NCBI GenBank assembly: GCA_012845835.1
Contig: JABAKD010000027.1
Span: forward strand, 9,034,634-9,098,633
Direction of reading: 5' to 3'
DNA length: 64,000 nucleotides
DNA from: Undaria pinnatifida
Lineage: Eukaryota; Sar; Phaeophyceae; Laminariales; Alariaceae
Position numbers and translations under genes: made by a program. The notes beneath the pieces were generated by a model. The model ran no database searches, was not told where the DNA came from, and worked only from the letters and a program-made list of their open reading frames with translations. The first letter of the stretch is position 1. Every line of letters starts with the position of its first letter. Shown piece after piece: positions 52,280 to 64,000 of this stretch.

Positions 52280-53500
52280 GAAAAAAACGAGAAACGAAAG
52301 CGAAAACGAAAACAAAAATAAAATTGAAATATAAATATAACACGAAAACGATAATGAAAAAGAAAATGAAAAGGAAAATTAAAGTGAAAGTGAAAGTGAA
52401 AATGAAAATGAAAGTGAGGATGAAGATGAAAATGAAAATGAAAAGGTGAAATAATTAGAATGCATATGAAAATGAGAACGAAAATAAATGCGGATAGAAA
52501 AGAACATGAACATGAACATGAACATAAACATGAAAATATCATATACCAGGTATACGGTAACCTGAGAATGAAACCGAAAGCGAGAAGGAGAACAAAGACG
52601 AAAATGAAAAAAAAATAAAAGCGAAGATGAGGATGAAAATGAGACTGAAAACGAAAATGAAAATGAAAATTGAATGACACTGAAAACGAAAATAAAGATG
52701 AAAATGAAAATGAAAACGAAAATGAAAAATGAACACGAAAATTATAATGAAAATTAACAATGAACCATGAAAATGAAAATGAACCATGAAAATGGAAATA
52801 AACCATGAAAATGACCATGATAATGAACCATGAAAATGACAATAAAAATGAACCATGAAAACGCGAGTGAAAATGAAAATGATAATTTAAAGAAAATGAA
52901 AATGCAATCACAATGAAAATGAAAATGAAAATGAACATGAGCTCGGAAATGAAAATGATTGTGAAAGTTGAAACTGAAATTATAATTAAATGAGCACGGA
53001 AATGACAAAGAACATGGAAGACAAAAATACGCAGAGGATATAATTAATAATAAGAAGATAAAAGAAATTGAAAAAGAGAAAAAAGAAAAAAGAGAAAAGG
53101 AAACGAAAGAAAAAGGACGAAAGAAAAAGGACGAACGAAAAAGAACGACAGAAAAAGAACGAAAGAAAAAGAACGAAAGAAAAAGAACGAAAGAAAAAGA
53201 ACGAAAGAAAAAGAACGAAAGAAAAAGAACGAAAAAAAAGAACGAAAAAAAAGAACCAAAGAAAGAGAAAGGAAGAAATAGAAAGAAAGAAAGAGAAATA
53301 AAAAAGAAACAAGCCAGAAACAAGAAGAAGAATGAACAAACGAGAAAAAAAGAAAAAAGAGAAGAAAAAAAAGACAAGTGAAGAATAAATATGACGTAAC
53401 AAAAGTAGAAGAAAAGAATAAACAAGGAAATTAAACACAAAATTAAACACAAAATAATAATAAAGCAGCAGACAAGGAAAAAGAAGGAAAACGAAAAACG
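52280..53500 (+). repeat. Expanded (GAAAAT)n / (GAAAGAAAAAGAAC)n purine tract, unit 2
   Basis: About 1.2 kb of strongly strand-biased A/G sequence: GAAAATGAAAAC hexamers, AACCATGAAAATG repeats near 52,760-52,860 and a regular GAAAGAAAAAGAAC array near 53,100-53,240. Phe/Ser-rich frames on the minus strand (up to 298 codons) are artefacts of the repeat. Confidence 0.9.
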
Positions 53501-54700
53501 AAACCCGACACAGGCTGGTTCAAGTAAAAAAGCGCAAATTTCCCCCCCCGACGAATACCGCCTGCAATAATAATATTTAGTTAAATATTGGATATATATA
53601 TTTGGTATCATATAGTGACCCCCATGATGACCAGTTGAAAAGGATGACACGGCGAAACAAAAATTACCGGCCTCGAGCTGTCTTTAGGAGCGAAACTCGT
53701 ATCGATCAATGACAGGCCTTCAAGTTTTTCAATAAAATATTCAGACATTTTCCCAGCGGGGGCGAATGAAAAAATTGCGCCGTATTTTTCACGATCCGGT
53801 TGGACGTACTCGAAGGCATGTATGTATGTCTGTATAATTTTTCGCGCAAAACACGAATAATACCTGACCTGCCTGTGATCGATATCAAGCATAGAATCTG
53901 GCGAAAAAACTGGATCCTAGACCAAAACCAAGTCATTTGAAGGAAATAACGTATGATATCTTATTCATTTATACGCTGCATATACGCGCAAAAGTTCAAA
54001 TTTCCACGCCGTTTTTTAGAGATAGACGCTGAAATTTTGCACAGGTGTTCTACATACATGCCCATCCCGAGCTCTAACCCGCGGGCCTTTTTTTGTTTTT
54101 GTTTTTTTTTCACGAAAACAATTGGGCTAAGGTGGTCCACATTAAATTTTCCGAAAAATCTTGACTGACAAAAAATCAGGCCAAAAAAAAAAAAAAACTT
54201 CAGGTGAGGTCTTCGCAAAGGCACCTAGAAGACGTGTCCCCACATATCACGGTGTTGATCTAAAAAACGGCATATTATACATTCGCCGGGGAATAATTTT
54301 GGAGTTTTTAGCGTGAACCAGCCTGTGTACCTGATGGAAAATAAACGAAAGAACGTACCGTATCAGTGCAATGCGGCGTATCATATGGGTGAAATGTCTC
54401 GAACAGGCAGCAGAGAGAGGGAGGCTACTGGCTGTTGCTTGCTACGAGCTGTACACTTGTTGCGTTGCGGCACCATTCATTACAGTACGACTACCTGGTG
54501 ACACATCGGTCCCATCATCATATATTATAAAAATTAAAATACAGTCCAGCTGTGAGATCGAATATTTTGTCGAAACTCATCTTTGCAAGCTGTGTGTGAT
54601 ACTCCGATCGCGCGTATTACGGGTTGTGTGTCCTCATTAAGGATATAGGTCGGCGACTCCCCTTGCAACTACAGTGTAGCTATCAGGGTCAACATGGTGA
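53500..54700. other. Unit 2 region with no gene found
   Basis: Partly unit-2-specific. From ~54,350 it matches 28,160-28,320 of unit 1 (CTCGAACAGRCAGCAGAGAG). Short frames at 53,608-53,936 (-) are unrecognised. Confidence 0.4.
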
Positions 54701-55720
54701 TGTTAGGCAGTCTGTGCGCGGAAACTATAAAACCCGTTTCTGAGGGGGACAAAATCTGACAGCTGTGGAAAGAAATGCATCAGTTTATCAAGTGAATCCT
54801 GTAAGTCGAATATCCGGTGAGGGGAGGGCGGAGTTTTTAAGAACGTGGGGGCCTGATTTTGATCAAAAGGGGAGCGGGGGGGGGGGGAGGGGGGGGAGGG
54901 GACGGGTGGGGCAGGTCAATCTGTGCGTGTAAACTATAAATATTTTTTGTGAGGGAGGGGACGAATGTGGCGGGGGGGGCCGGGGGCGGGGGGGGAGGGC
55001 TTTAGGTCGCATAGATGTAGGGGTTGGCTGTACGCGTGGTGCTAGGTCTAGGCGATGGTGCGGGTGGTGGGTGAAGGAAGGGGCGTTGGGGACGGGGGTG
55101 GGTGGGAATTGCAGCAGCGGCATGGACGCCTCTGAAACGATAACGAGGCGATATCCAGGGCGTGGAAGTGTTTATTACTCTGGCGGATTTCGATAGTAGG
55201 TGGGGCGTTTAAGCAAGGGGAAGCGAGGGAAAAAGAAGAAAAAAAAAAAAGCGGGGAGGGGGGGGGGGGGGGAGGGTTTTCAAGAGGTTTAGGTCATATA
55301 AATTATTAAAATCAAGGATTTGGTCGACACTGATGTTCGCAACATTCATTGTGTGTGATCCTCCGATCGCGCGTATTAATCATATATGTAGGGGCCTACT
55401 ATACGCGCGGTGCTGGGTCTAGGCGATCGTGCGGGGTGTGGGGAAGGAGGGGGCGTTGGAGGGGGGGAGGGGGGATGAATGAAAGCTACGTCATGGATGG
55501 CTAGAAAGTTAATGACGTGATATCAATGGCTTATTAGTGTTTATTACTCTGGCCGATTTCGATTGTAAGTGGGGCGTTTGAACGAACTGGGCGGGGAACA
55601 AAGGGGGGGGGGGGGAGATGAGTTGGAGCTACGGCATGGATGGCTAGATGGATAATGAGATGATATCAGCTGGCTGGTAGTGTTTTCTACTCTGGCAAAT
55701 TTTGATTTTATATGAAATCC
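54700..55720 (+). repeat. G-rich block of ~140-370-bp imperfect repeats (unit 2 only)
   Basis: Repeated landmarks: CATGGATGGCTAG with ATGACGTGATATC, GTGTTTATTACTCTGGC and GTGGGGCGTT (near 55,119, 55,493 and 55,634), and TGTAGGGG, CGCGYGGTGCT, GGTCTAGGCGAT (near 55,016 and 55,386). Spacers are G-runs. No coding content. It occupies the place of the GGTACCCG/R1 insertions of unit 1. Confidence 0.75.
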
Positions 55721-56420
55721 CTTTTTGCATAGAACGGATTCCGCAGGCGAGGGGTGGAAGTATGCGTAGTGCCGGTTACCGATATAATGGTGCCGGTATT
55801 TCCGGCTGGCACAGAGCGGCCCTATGGAGGGACCCCTGCTCGATTCATGTCATACAATCTTACACAGCACGTGGCGAGGACTTGCATCGCTCTTGGCTGG
55901 CTGACGTGGACCCAAGAAAACCCAAGAAAAAAAAACATACGTGATAATGCTGTCCTGTTTGGTTGTACTGCTGCAGTGCATTCCGCTTCGTACCATAACT
56001 ATTGTTGAAATCGCACGAGACCTCCAAGTCCATGCGCCACGCTGTACCACCGGGCAGAGTAAGTGGTCTGTGGACGCTTCCTTGAAATAATCGTGGAAAC
56101 GCGCCTGGTTGTGAGTAGACTGTATACTGGGGGATGCGGCGGGGGGGGGGGGGCACGCTTGTACCCGTCCGGGTAGAGGGCAACGCATACACCGCTACGT
56201 ACGGCGGGCGGTACAATGGCATCTTCATAGGTCGGAAATATACCCGAGCCAACTTCCAATTTCAGTATCCAGAAAACAGAAGTGAGTGGCAGAAACACGA
56301 GGTCGCTGAAGCACAAAACACTTCGGGGTTCAGATTGGACGAAAATTCCACAGTTACACGTCGGACAGATCCGCCAGATAGATTCCACATTCAATTTCAT
56401 ATTATTATACGTCTTTCGGG

Positions 56421-57068
56421 AGGGATGTACTACAACATCAACTCATAGTCACGTGTTGATTATGATTAACTTTCTTTGGTGATTGTTTTTAATCACGTGA
56501 TGTGATTGAATTTTTGCTGATTGTTGATTATATATCAACTAATCACGATTATTTTAATACCACGTAGTTGATTATGGAACATAATCATGACTAGTTGACT
56601 ACTTTTGGATACCAAAGCGGCGTTTTGTTATGCAACCGTAAAAAAATGCGCCTGCGGCGCAATCAAAAGGGATCCATCACGAGCAGCAGCTTTCACACGA
56701 CAAGACACGAGACTATTATAGGCATGCACATCAACTCGCGATCACGTGTTGATTATGATTAATTTTGGTGACTAATTTAATCACGTGTTGCGATTATTTT
56801 TTGTTGATTGTTGATTATAAATATACCAAAAGTCTAGTCTAAGTGCGTATCTGTGAAATAAATGCGAAATAAGCAGTTGAAAACCATCAACAATCAACCT
56901 ATAATCATGATTATTAATCCCATATCATCGTGTAGCTACGAAGTACCAGGTAGTTGATTGTGTTGATTTTAATCAACTAGTCATGATTAAGTCAATCAAC
57001 CCGATTTGGACAAGTTAGTCAACAATCAAATCAACCCCGAAAAAGAGTTGATGTATCATACATCCCTA
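56421..57068. mobile_element. AT-rich TIR element with TTGATTA/AATCACGTG repeats, unit 2 copy
   Basis: Ends AGGGATGTACTACAACATCA and GAGTTGATGTATCATACATC with CCT pair with a few mismatches. The interior resembles 30,661-31,279. This copy preserves the right end better and helps define the element's limits. Confidence 0.65.
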
Positions 57069-58450
57069 CTTACTTTCAGGGCAGATAGAGATCCCCGGTC
57101 TGTATTATTTGTTGTGCGGTCTGTAAAATCGTGTTGCCGGGTAAGAGCCAAATGATCTTTATGATCTATAGCACATATATATGCCATGTTTCCAGGGTTG
57201 GATCTGTACTACGCAGATCCTGCACAAACCTGCATAATAGCGACAGATAGATATAGGATCTTTAGATACCTGGTAAGTGATTTAGATCGTGATCTGTTCG
57301 ATGTGAGAAAAATCCTAAAAACAAAAATCAAAAATTTTAAAAACATCATCGCTGCCTGCCACACGAAGCTCGGGCTGGTGGTATTATAATAGCTGCTGGG
57401 GCAGGGTGTGTGTCCCAATCGCCGTGTTGGGATACTTACTACTGGTGAAACTTGCAGGACACGCGCGCAGCACGTCGATGCTGGAACTATACTGCTATAT
57501 ATAGGCTATGCACGCCCGTCCTAGACGCTTGATGAGACAACACTACCCCTCGTTTCTTTTGTTGCTCGTCGTACTATTTTGTTAAGAACAGACATGGATG
57601 GGTCCCGAAAGAGTTGGCGGAGGACACGGCCACTCACCACACAGAAGAGAACAGCTGAAATGTCTGCCTCTGGACGATAGCCGCTGGGAAAAAGTTGCAA
57701 AGCGGGCTTCTTCGCCGCTACTTCTTCGTTCGCTCCTGGTAGAAATCGGCAGAGCATGTCACACAGACAGCAACAACAACAACAGCAAAGCGGCAGAAAT
57801 GAGCCACGAGCAATGAATGGCCACATTGCATCGCCAGCCTTTTTTGCTGTTTTGCTTGTTCCCAGACGAACCCCCAACAACGGCAGAGGGTACCAAAAAC
57901 AAGAAAAACACCCCCTCGTCAGCAGCATATATATAGCGTCACACACACGAACACGCGAAGCCAACATAACGGATCATCATGCTTGTGCCGGGGGGGGGCA
58001 CACCGGCTTCGAGGGCTCGCACCTATGGGTATGGTGTGCTCTTCCGCCCGTGCTTAGGGGTGGACACACGGCCAACTCTTGTTGGTGTCCGCGCAAAGAG
58101 AGAGGTCATGGGCTACGATACATCATATGGCAAAGGAATGGTCTGGAGCTACGGATCGGAGAGGGATGCATGATGCAGCATGTGCGAAGGGCACCGGGTC
58201 TGCGAGGATACGCACCTGACTTGTTGTGCCCTGCCACTCTTCCTCTCTTGCTTCTGGATCGACGCACAGCTTCTGCTGCTTCGTTCGTGTCAAGACGCAG
58301 AGGCTGAGAGAAGAGAACTGATAGAAGAAGCAGGGAGAAGGGGGCAAGGGAAAAAGAGACAAACGGGATAGATATATAGCCGGCCTCGAAAGTTACCGGC
58401 AAGCTTTGCCTGGGCGGCTGCGGAGGGTCTTTGTTTCTATTGGTTAATAG
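57069..58450. other. Region with overlapping unassigned ORFs (unit 2)
   Basis: Counterpart of 31,280-32,690. Minus frame 57,521-57,967 shares its last ~100 residues with unit 1 but has a frameshifted start. A plus frame (57,979-58,173) keeps SRARTYGYGVLFRPCLGVDT. No family recognised. Confidence 0.25.
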
Positions 58451-58744
58451 TGTACGTCGTTTTGTTCAGGCTTCACGCACTAATTGTCAATAGGGTTGAA
58501 TCAATCAATCATCATCAATTCGATACCTGGTATGTGATACAATATCAACTCGCAACCGACCTGCCCGGTGGGATCGAAGATGTCGGTTGACGGTTTAGTT
58601 ATGACCGGTCAAGGCGTCTTTGGAGTTTGCACACTGCTTTCAGTGTGTGGAGTTCCTTGACGGCTGTCCGTCAAGCCAGTGAACGGGCAAGAGTGCCGTC
58701 AGCCAACATCTATCTTTGGGTGCGGGATGCGATCACCAGCACAG

Positions 58745-59345
58745 CAACAGTAGTAGTAGTAGTCCCTCTATTAGGTTAGTTGAGTAGTGCCGGCTACCCG
58801 CTATAGTGCATACATAGGCCATGTATGTGTGATCGCTTGAAACAGATGAGAGCAACCGGCAGTAATAATAGCAGTATGCGGAGTAGTAACGGTTGGTTGT
58901 CGCCGCTTTGATATACTTGTAGTAGTGGTTGTATTTCTAGATGGGAACAACCGGTAGTGGCAGTAGAGTAGTGCTGGTTGCCGCTATTTTGCCGGTATTT
59001 CAGGCTGTGGCACATACCGGCAATGTACAGGAACCACTATTTACCAGTCGCGCCAGTATGTGCCAGCCGGAAATAGCGGCACTATAGCGGCGACCGGCAC
59101 TACTCCGCATATGGCCACTCTTACTGGTTGTTCCCATAGTCTGTGCCAAAAACAAATAAATAGAGGTCCCTCCTCTGTAGCGTCGGTAGGTGCCAGCTGG
59201 AAACACCGCCGGCACTATGGCGGCAACCGGCACTACAGCGGTCCGTATACTGCCGCTACTGGCTGTCCCCGTCTGTGCCAAGCGATTTCACTGCCACACA
59301 TGGTTATTGCGGGCAGCCGGCCCTACTAAACCACTGGGGGTATAG
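58745..59345. repeat. GCCGGTTGCCGCTATA repeat cluster, unit 2
   Basis: Counterpart of 32,955-33,545 with the same arrangement of direct and inverted copies. Confidence 0.7.
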
Positions 59346-59399
59346 TGGTCCACTTCAATACTGCTGTACACAGCTGCTGCAGTTTGCGATTCTGTAAAA

Positions 59400-59642
59400 A
59401 TGTCCCGCACCACCATTATTGTTGATGGTAGTTGCACGTACGGTAGAATATCCCCGAGCGATGGGTGCATTTTGTGCTACAGCAAAGGGGGTACGAAAGA
59501 AATTCATGTTTGGGACCAGGCTCACGTTCTTGTAAAATGCAACAGTGCAGGACACCTACTAAGAAACAGAAAAAAAAGTGACTCCCAGCCTGGGTTTCTT
59601 CTTTGGGAGAGGGTGCGTTCTACACTAACTTCATTACAATAA
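59400..59642 (+). CDS. Small ORF, unit 2 copy, doubtful
   Basis: 80 codons, same frame as 33,593-33,835. The whole neighbourhood is nearly identical between the units, so retention of the frame carries little weight. Confidence 0.2.
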   Translation: MSRTTIIVDGSCTYGRISPSDGCILCYSKGGTKEIHVWDQAHVLVKCNSAGHLLRNRKKSDSQPGFLLWERVRSTLTSLQ

Positions 59643-60201
59643 GGGCTCCCGGATTTCTTATATTCCTGCAAATGTGAGTCTGTCTTTTCTTATGGCCCTG
59701 TTTCCTGGATATCCTGTTCAGTATGTGAGGCAGGGTACCGTATGTATTATACGCCAGTCTTACAGTGGTAGAGTAAAACGAAATGATTGAATCTGTTTCG
59801 CGCGAAAGGAGGACCGAATTTATTTGTGTTTTCCCTCTCCCATTGTCTTAAGTTTTATGTTCTTACGACATGCCAGCAGTAGTACTAGTACGTGACAGCA
59901 CATACAAAAATGAGATGAGAATGACGAAAAGTTGGCCCGACGTTTAAACGAAATACAGGACACGCATGTTTTTTTTAGTAATGACACTAGTGCAGGGCAC
60001 ACACCGTCTAACGAAACAAATACCTGGTAACAGATTCCTACTGTACGTACTTATTTCGTGTCGTGTGTCGCTGTAAGAGAGCTCTTCAACTTAGGAACTC
60101 GAGAAACAAACGGTACCCTCTCTATTGCAGCACGATCTTGCCCATGCTCCACCCAAGTGTTTTATGGTATCACCTCTCCCACGTTGAGGCGATATGACTG
60201 A

Positions 60202-60407
60202 TGGCAAGTGTCTAATTTCCTGGTAGGCGTTATCACCTACTTGAATGAGAACCCCACCCCTTCTTGTGAGAAAGCAACAGGCGGGCACAGCAAGAAACTA
60301 ATACAAGAGATATCACATCCAAAGCAACCCTCGTGTGAGTGACCGGCGCAGAGCCAAATGACACCCCTGCATAGCAGTAGTTGGTCCTGAGGACCACACT
60401 GCCTTAT
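60202..60407 (-). repeat. Dispersed repeat R2, copy 3
   Basis: Duplicate of 34,395-34,600 with almost no change. Confidence 0.7.
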
Positions 60408-60421
60408 ACCTTCATCACCCT

Positions 60422-61385
60422 TAGGTTGCCCATGGGTTGCTAATGGGTTGCCCATATGGGTTGCCTATGGGCTGCCCATGGGTTGCTCATGGATTGCCCA
60501 TGGGTCGCTCATGGGCCACCCATGGGTATTCCGCGGGACGCTCCATCGACCACCCATGAAACAAGCATGGGAAGTCCATGGGTGGCTCATGGGTCGGTTA
60601 TAGGTGACCCATGTGTTGGTGTGTGCGTTGGTGGTGATACCGTATGGGTTGCCCATGGGTTGCCCATGGGTTTCCCATGGGTTGCCAGTGTGTTGCAGAT
60701 GGATCGCCCGCAGGTTGCCAATGGGTCGCCCATGGGCTGTCCATGTGAGACATTCCATCGGCAGCCCATGAAACAAGCATCGGGGGTCCGTGGGTGACTC
60801 ATGGGTCGCCCGTAGGTGATCCAGGGGTAGGCGGTTATTTCCTATGGGCTGCCCATGGGTTGCCAATAGGTTTCCCACGGGTTGCCCATGGGTGCCCATG
60901 GATTAGACATAGATCGCCCATTATAGGTTGCCCATAGGTCGCCCATGGGCTGCTCATGGGTATCCCGTGAGACTTACCATGGGCGACCCATGAAACTAGC
61001 ATGGGTGTCCATGGGTGGCTTATGGGTCACCCATGGGTTGCCCATGCAATGCCCGTGTGTAGTTCATGCATGGGTTGCCCATGGATCGCGCATGGGTTGC
61101 CCATGGGTATCCCGCGGGACATCGACATCCCATAGGCCACCCATGAAACAAGCATGGGATGTCTATGGGTGGGTCATGTGTCGCCCATGGATGGCCCTTG
61201 GGTTGGTTTTGATACCCAACCCAACTGCCCATAGACTGCTCATGGGTTGCCCATGGGTTACCCACGGGTTGCCCATGGGTGCCCATGCGTTGCCCATGGG
61301 GTTCGTATGGGTTGCCCATGAGTTGCCCGTGGGTCGCCCATAGGTTGCCCATGAGTCGCCCATGGGTTGCACATTGGCCTCCCGT
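60422..61385. repeat. CCCATGGG minisatellite, unit 2
   Basis: Same length and block order as 34,615-35,578, with only scattered substitutions and no gain or loss of units. Confidence 0.9.
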
Positions 61386-62366
61386 GAGAAATTCCACCCG
61401 CCATCTATGAAACAAGCAAGAAGTATCGTGCCTCAAGAAAGCTGGACAAATCAAAGCGCAACGATGTATGCTAGTTTCTTCTAGTCGCTGCTTTCGTGGG
61501 AAAGGGCGAGCAGGGCAATGGGAGTGCCATATTTTGGTTTTCAATTTCATATGCTACTGAGCACTGCTCTGTCGTCAGCACATACACAATGCGACGTTGC
61601 ACAATGGCATTTGAAATAGTTCGTTTTGGTTGGTACCGTTGAATGTAGCTGAAAGTATTGACATTGAAAGAGGATACACTTGAGGAACGAATTTTCACTG
61701 CACAGGCATTACGTTCATAGGATGGATGAAGATTTGCGTTTGGAATGGAAATCCAAAAGATATCTTACTGCGTGAAACACTTGACACTTTTCCATGGCGA
61801 CTTGCATTGAGGGGGGGTGTTAATCATTAGGCAGTACATAGCCTATTGAGTAAACGTTTCTTACAAGTTAGCATAGATTCTTTGAGGGGTCTATTCGGTT
61901 GATGCTCACTACAAGCTAAGAAGAGTTTAATTATACTATGGGTCTAATGGTTTCTTGCATCTCAAGTTTGACTAGATCTAGCCGCATATCACCTACGGAG
62001 ATGGTAGGTGGTTCATGATGTTTTTCTGTGTTCGGGGAGTTCATTATATACTTGGGATACTTATTTTCCGAGCCAAGGGTGGTGGATTAATTCGCTCTTT
62101 CCCACTTACTTGTTTTCTACTTGGTTAGATAATAGGAAACTCTACGTTTGGTCTACTGCTTTTTTCCTGCCTCGATAGCGACTTACGGCGCCACCCGCCC
62201 ATCCTCTTGAGCAAGGCACACGCCGTGCGTGAGCTATTCCATCAAGAAGTGTATCCAGAGCGACTGTCGTTGCGGGTAATGTAATCACAACGACTACCAG
62301 GTACTGAGTAACGTGATAATTTAATAAACTGGTTACCTGGTAGTCAGAACAGGAGCCTTCACTAGC

Positions 62367-62862
62367 TTATTTATAGAGTAAGATATACTGTAATAATAGG
62401 TCGTGCAAGACGTCATGCTGTACGAGATCATCAATATGGGAGGAGCTGGAGTGTTTGTACAACTCCACGTTTACTCTTGTAAATCTCCATATGATCCAAT
62501 CACAAGTTCGTCGTCCGAACTTGTTATTGTCCTCAATGAACACCTTTTCAAGCGTCACCAACTCGTCGAACCAGCCTCACACATCTTGTTTGCTTGGTCA
62601 GATTAACAACTGCCAGCACCAGTCTTTACAGCCTGATGCGGGGCTATCGTCGATGATTCTCGACATCACGGAGACAACACACGGCGGTCTTCGCGATGTT
62701 GGAGAGCACATTTTCTCTGACGGATATTGCGCTGTTTGGACAGACCTCGTCGACTGAAAAGCCGTACGGATTACTAATTCTTAACACCTTCCACATACCA
62801 TGGGATTGGCTCTTTGGTGGGAAGCGTAGGCAAAAAGATGGAGGCCGGCAGCAGCACTCCAT
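62367..62862 (-). pseudogene. Decayed minus-strand fragment, unit 2 copy
   Basis: Counterpart of 36,566-37,055. The 64-codon frame 62,561-62,367 is open here where unit 1 has a stop. Still no start, family or continuous frame. Confidence 0.25.
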
Positions 62863-63496
62863 ACGGCTACAGCCCAGCTATAAGTTCTCTAAAGGAATCT
62901 GCTACTTCTGCCACTTCTGCGACTACTACAGCTACTGCGCGTTCTGCGTGTATTACGATTGCTTCATAATCCCATCGGCTACTCATCAATCACAGCGCCG
63001 TCATCACCTAACCCATAAACTTCTCAACGACTGCCGAAAGTAACACCTTCAACAGATGAAGATGCGCAGCAAGCACGTCCGAAATCAACACCATCATCTT
63101 CATACTCAACATCGACGTCAATGCCACCATCATCGTCATCACAATCAACATCGATTTTACCGTCACCACCATAATCACCATCATTATGGTAATCGTCGTC
63201 TTCATCTTCCTCATCGTCATTGTCGCCGTCATCGCCAATATCATCATCACCGTCATGACCATTTTCATTGTCCCATCCTCCTGGTGGTTCACCCGCGCCG
63301 CCGTCCTTCCCCGTGGCAGCTTTCAGTACCTCTATGTGCCCGTGCTGCTGCTACTGCCGCCGCTGCCGACGACGCTTCTTCTTTTGCTGCTACTATTGCT
63401 GTTTCTGCCTCTGCTTCTGCTTCTGCTGCTGCCATTGCCGCCGCTGTTGCCTCTGCCTCTGCTTCTGCTGCACGGCTGCTTATACTACTGCTCTGG

Positions 63497-63740
63497 TTGC
63501 TGCTTCTTTCGTTCGCATAACACCGCCATCTTCAAATTTGTCATTGTCGTTATCAATGTTCTTGCCAGTGCTCCCCGTCTCTGTCGGCGCTCCGATGGTA
63601 CCTCCTGCCGCATGGTCCGCGATGAAAAGGGCACACCCACCGCCACCGCCGCCACTGCCGCTACTGCCTTATGTCGGCACCCCCCACGCCTGCTCTGCGG
63701 CCGGAGCCACCTCATCACCCTCACCTCGGTGAACCGACAA
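63497..63740 (-). pseudogene. Decayed family A relative, unit 2
   Basis: Same as 37,690-37,933 but the start codon is also lost: CAT on the plus strand at the start site is now CAA, so ATG became TTG. The internal TAA is kept at 63,671-63,669. Both copies are therefore non-functional. Confidence 0.6.
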
Positions 63741-64000
63741 CGTCTCCTCCTCCTCGAGACCAAAGAGCTTGCTGTTGTTGATGTTGCTGACGTCGTTGCT
63801 GGTGTTGCTGCTGATGCTAAGCTGTTGCTGGCCTGATGCTGATGCCGATGCGGTTGCAGTTGCTGATGTTGGTGCTGATGCTGATGCTGATGCTGGTGCT
63901 GATGCTAGTGCTGATGCTGATCCTGATCCTGATCCTCAAGCTCCTGCAGGTACTGAAGCTGACGAGGCCGAGCGAAAGTCTGGTCAGGCAGAGCGGTCTT

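Larger units (their letters stand above)
9721..62342. repeat. Dispersed 9-bp palindrome TACCWGGTA, 20 copies
   Basis: Exact copies start at 9,721; 10,951; 11,650; 11,793; 14,341; 23,308; 31,149; 32,730; 32,737; 34,214; 36,488; 36,527; 41,529; 52,544; 56,944; 57,267; 58,524; 60,021; 62,295 and 62,334. Five pairs are the same site in the two duplicated units, leaving about 15 independent sites. One-mismatch relatives are at ~28,297, ~45,926 and ~54,491. Two copies overlap at 32,730-32,745, where unit 2 has a single copy. The uniform random expectation is 64,000 x 2 / 4^9, about 0.5. Function unknown; the core CCWGG is also a common methyltransferase or restriction target. Confidence 0.9.
40228..64000 (+). 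repeat. Tandem segmental duplication, unit 2 (continues past window)
   Basis: Same order and orientation as unit 1. Base 64,000 corresponds to 38,193 of unit 1. It is longer because of the GATC-rich satellite (43,140-44,990), the insertion at 45,282-45,982, the MITE at 47,017 and expansion of the purine tract, while the R1 copy and the GGTACCCG block of unit 1 are missing. Identity rises from the left end to near 99% over 59,200-64,000. Confidence 0.9.

Noticed and set aside
52754-53650. 298-codon minus-strand Phe/Ser-rich hydrophobic ORF
   Set aside because: Translation of the A/G tract; composition explains its openness and apparent membrane segments.

Overview
This is eukaryotic nuclear DNA from an ochrophyte (stramenopile) alga, most likely a brown alga. 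One gene encodes a bipartite plastid-targeting leader with an ARAF-VVP cleavage site. Its GT-AG introns are several kilobases long. The intergenic space is packed with microsatellites, minisatellites and transposon debris. There is no bacterial operon structure, rRNA cluster or CRISPR array. Species identity is inference only.

Region 1 (1-9,066): the 3' part of a Ty3/gypsy chromovirus-type LTR retrotransposon. The tail of gag is followed, after one in-frame TGA, by an intact pol ORF of more than 2,300 codons. Pol carries a NADAR (YbiA-like ADP-ribose N-glycosidase) domain, aspartic protease, reverse transcriptase, RNase H, DD35E integrase and a chromodomain. A further conserved C-terminal domain lies out of frame. 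The 3' UTR/LTR follows.

Region 2 (9,070-21,484): repeats, then a four-exon gene (11,223-21,484) for a predicted plastid-targeted YbaB/EbfC nucleoid-associated protein of 184 residues. Its 2-4 kb introns hold simple repeats, an element with ~480 bp inverted arms, and G-rich/C-rich tracts.

Region 3 (17,700-64,000): a direct tandem segmental duplication. Unit 1 is 17,700-40,227; unit 2 starts at 40,228 and runs past the window end. The junction falls inside exon 3 of the YbaB gene, so unit 2 carries only a 5'-truncated pseudogene copy. Each unit also holds a two-exon minus-strand gene (25,131-26,919 and 49,841-51,677) for an Ala/Gly-rich protein with a duplicated module and one membrane segment, a decayed single-module relative (near 37.9 and 63.7 kb), and a CCCATGGG-based minisatellite. 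Unit 2 gained a GATC-rich satellite, an insertion with a 7-bp target duplication and a pogo-like MITE carrying a zinc-finger ORF. Unit 1 gained a GGTACCCG-rich block and a dispersed repeat. The two units are strongly diverged at their left ends but nearly identical over the last ~5 kb, which suggests gene conversion or a second event.

A 9-bp palindromic motif, TACCWGGTA, occurs 20 times across the window, where chance predicts about 0.5. Paralogous alignment suggests some copies arose as small insertions.
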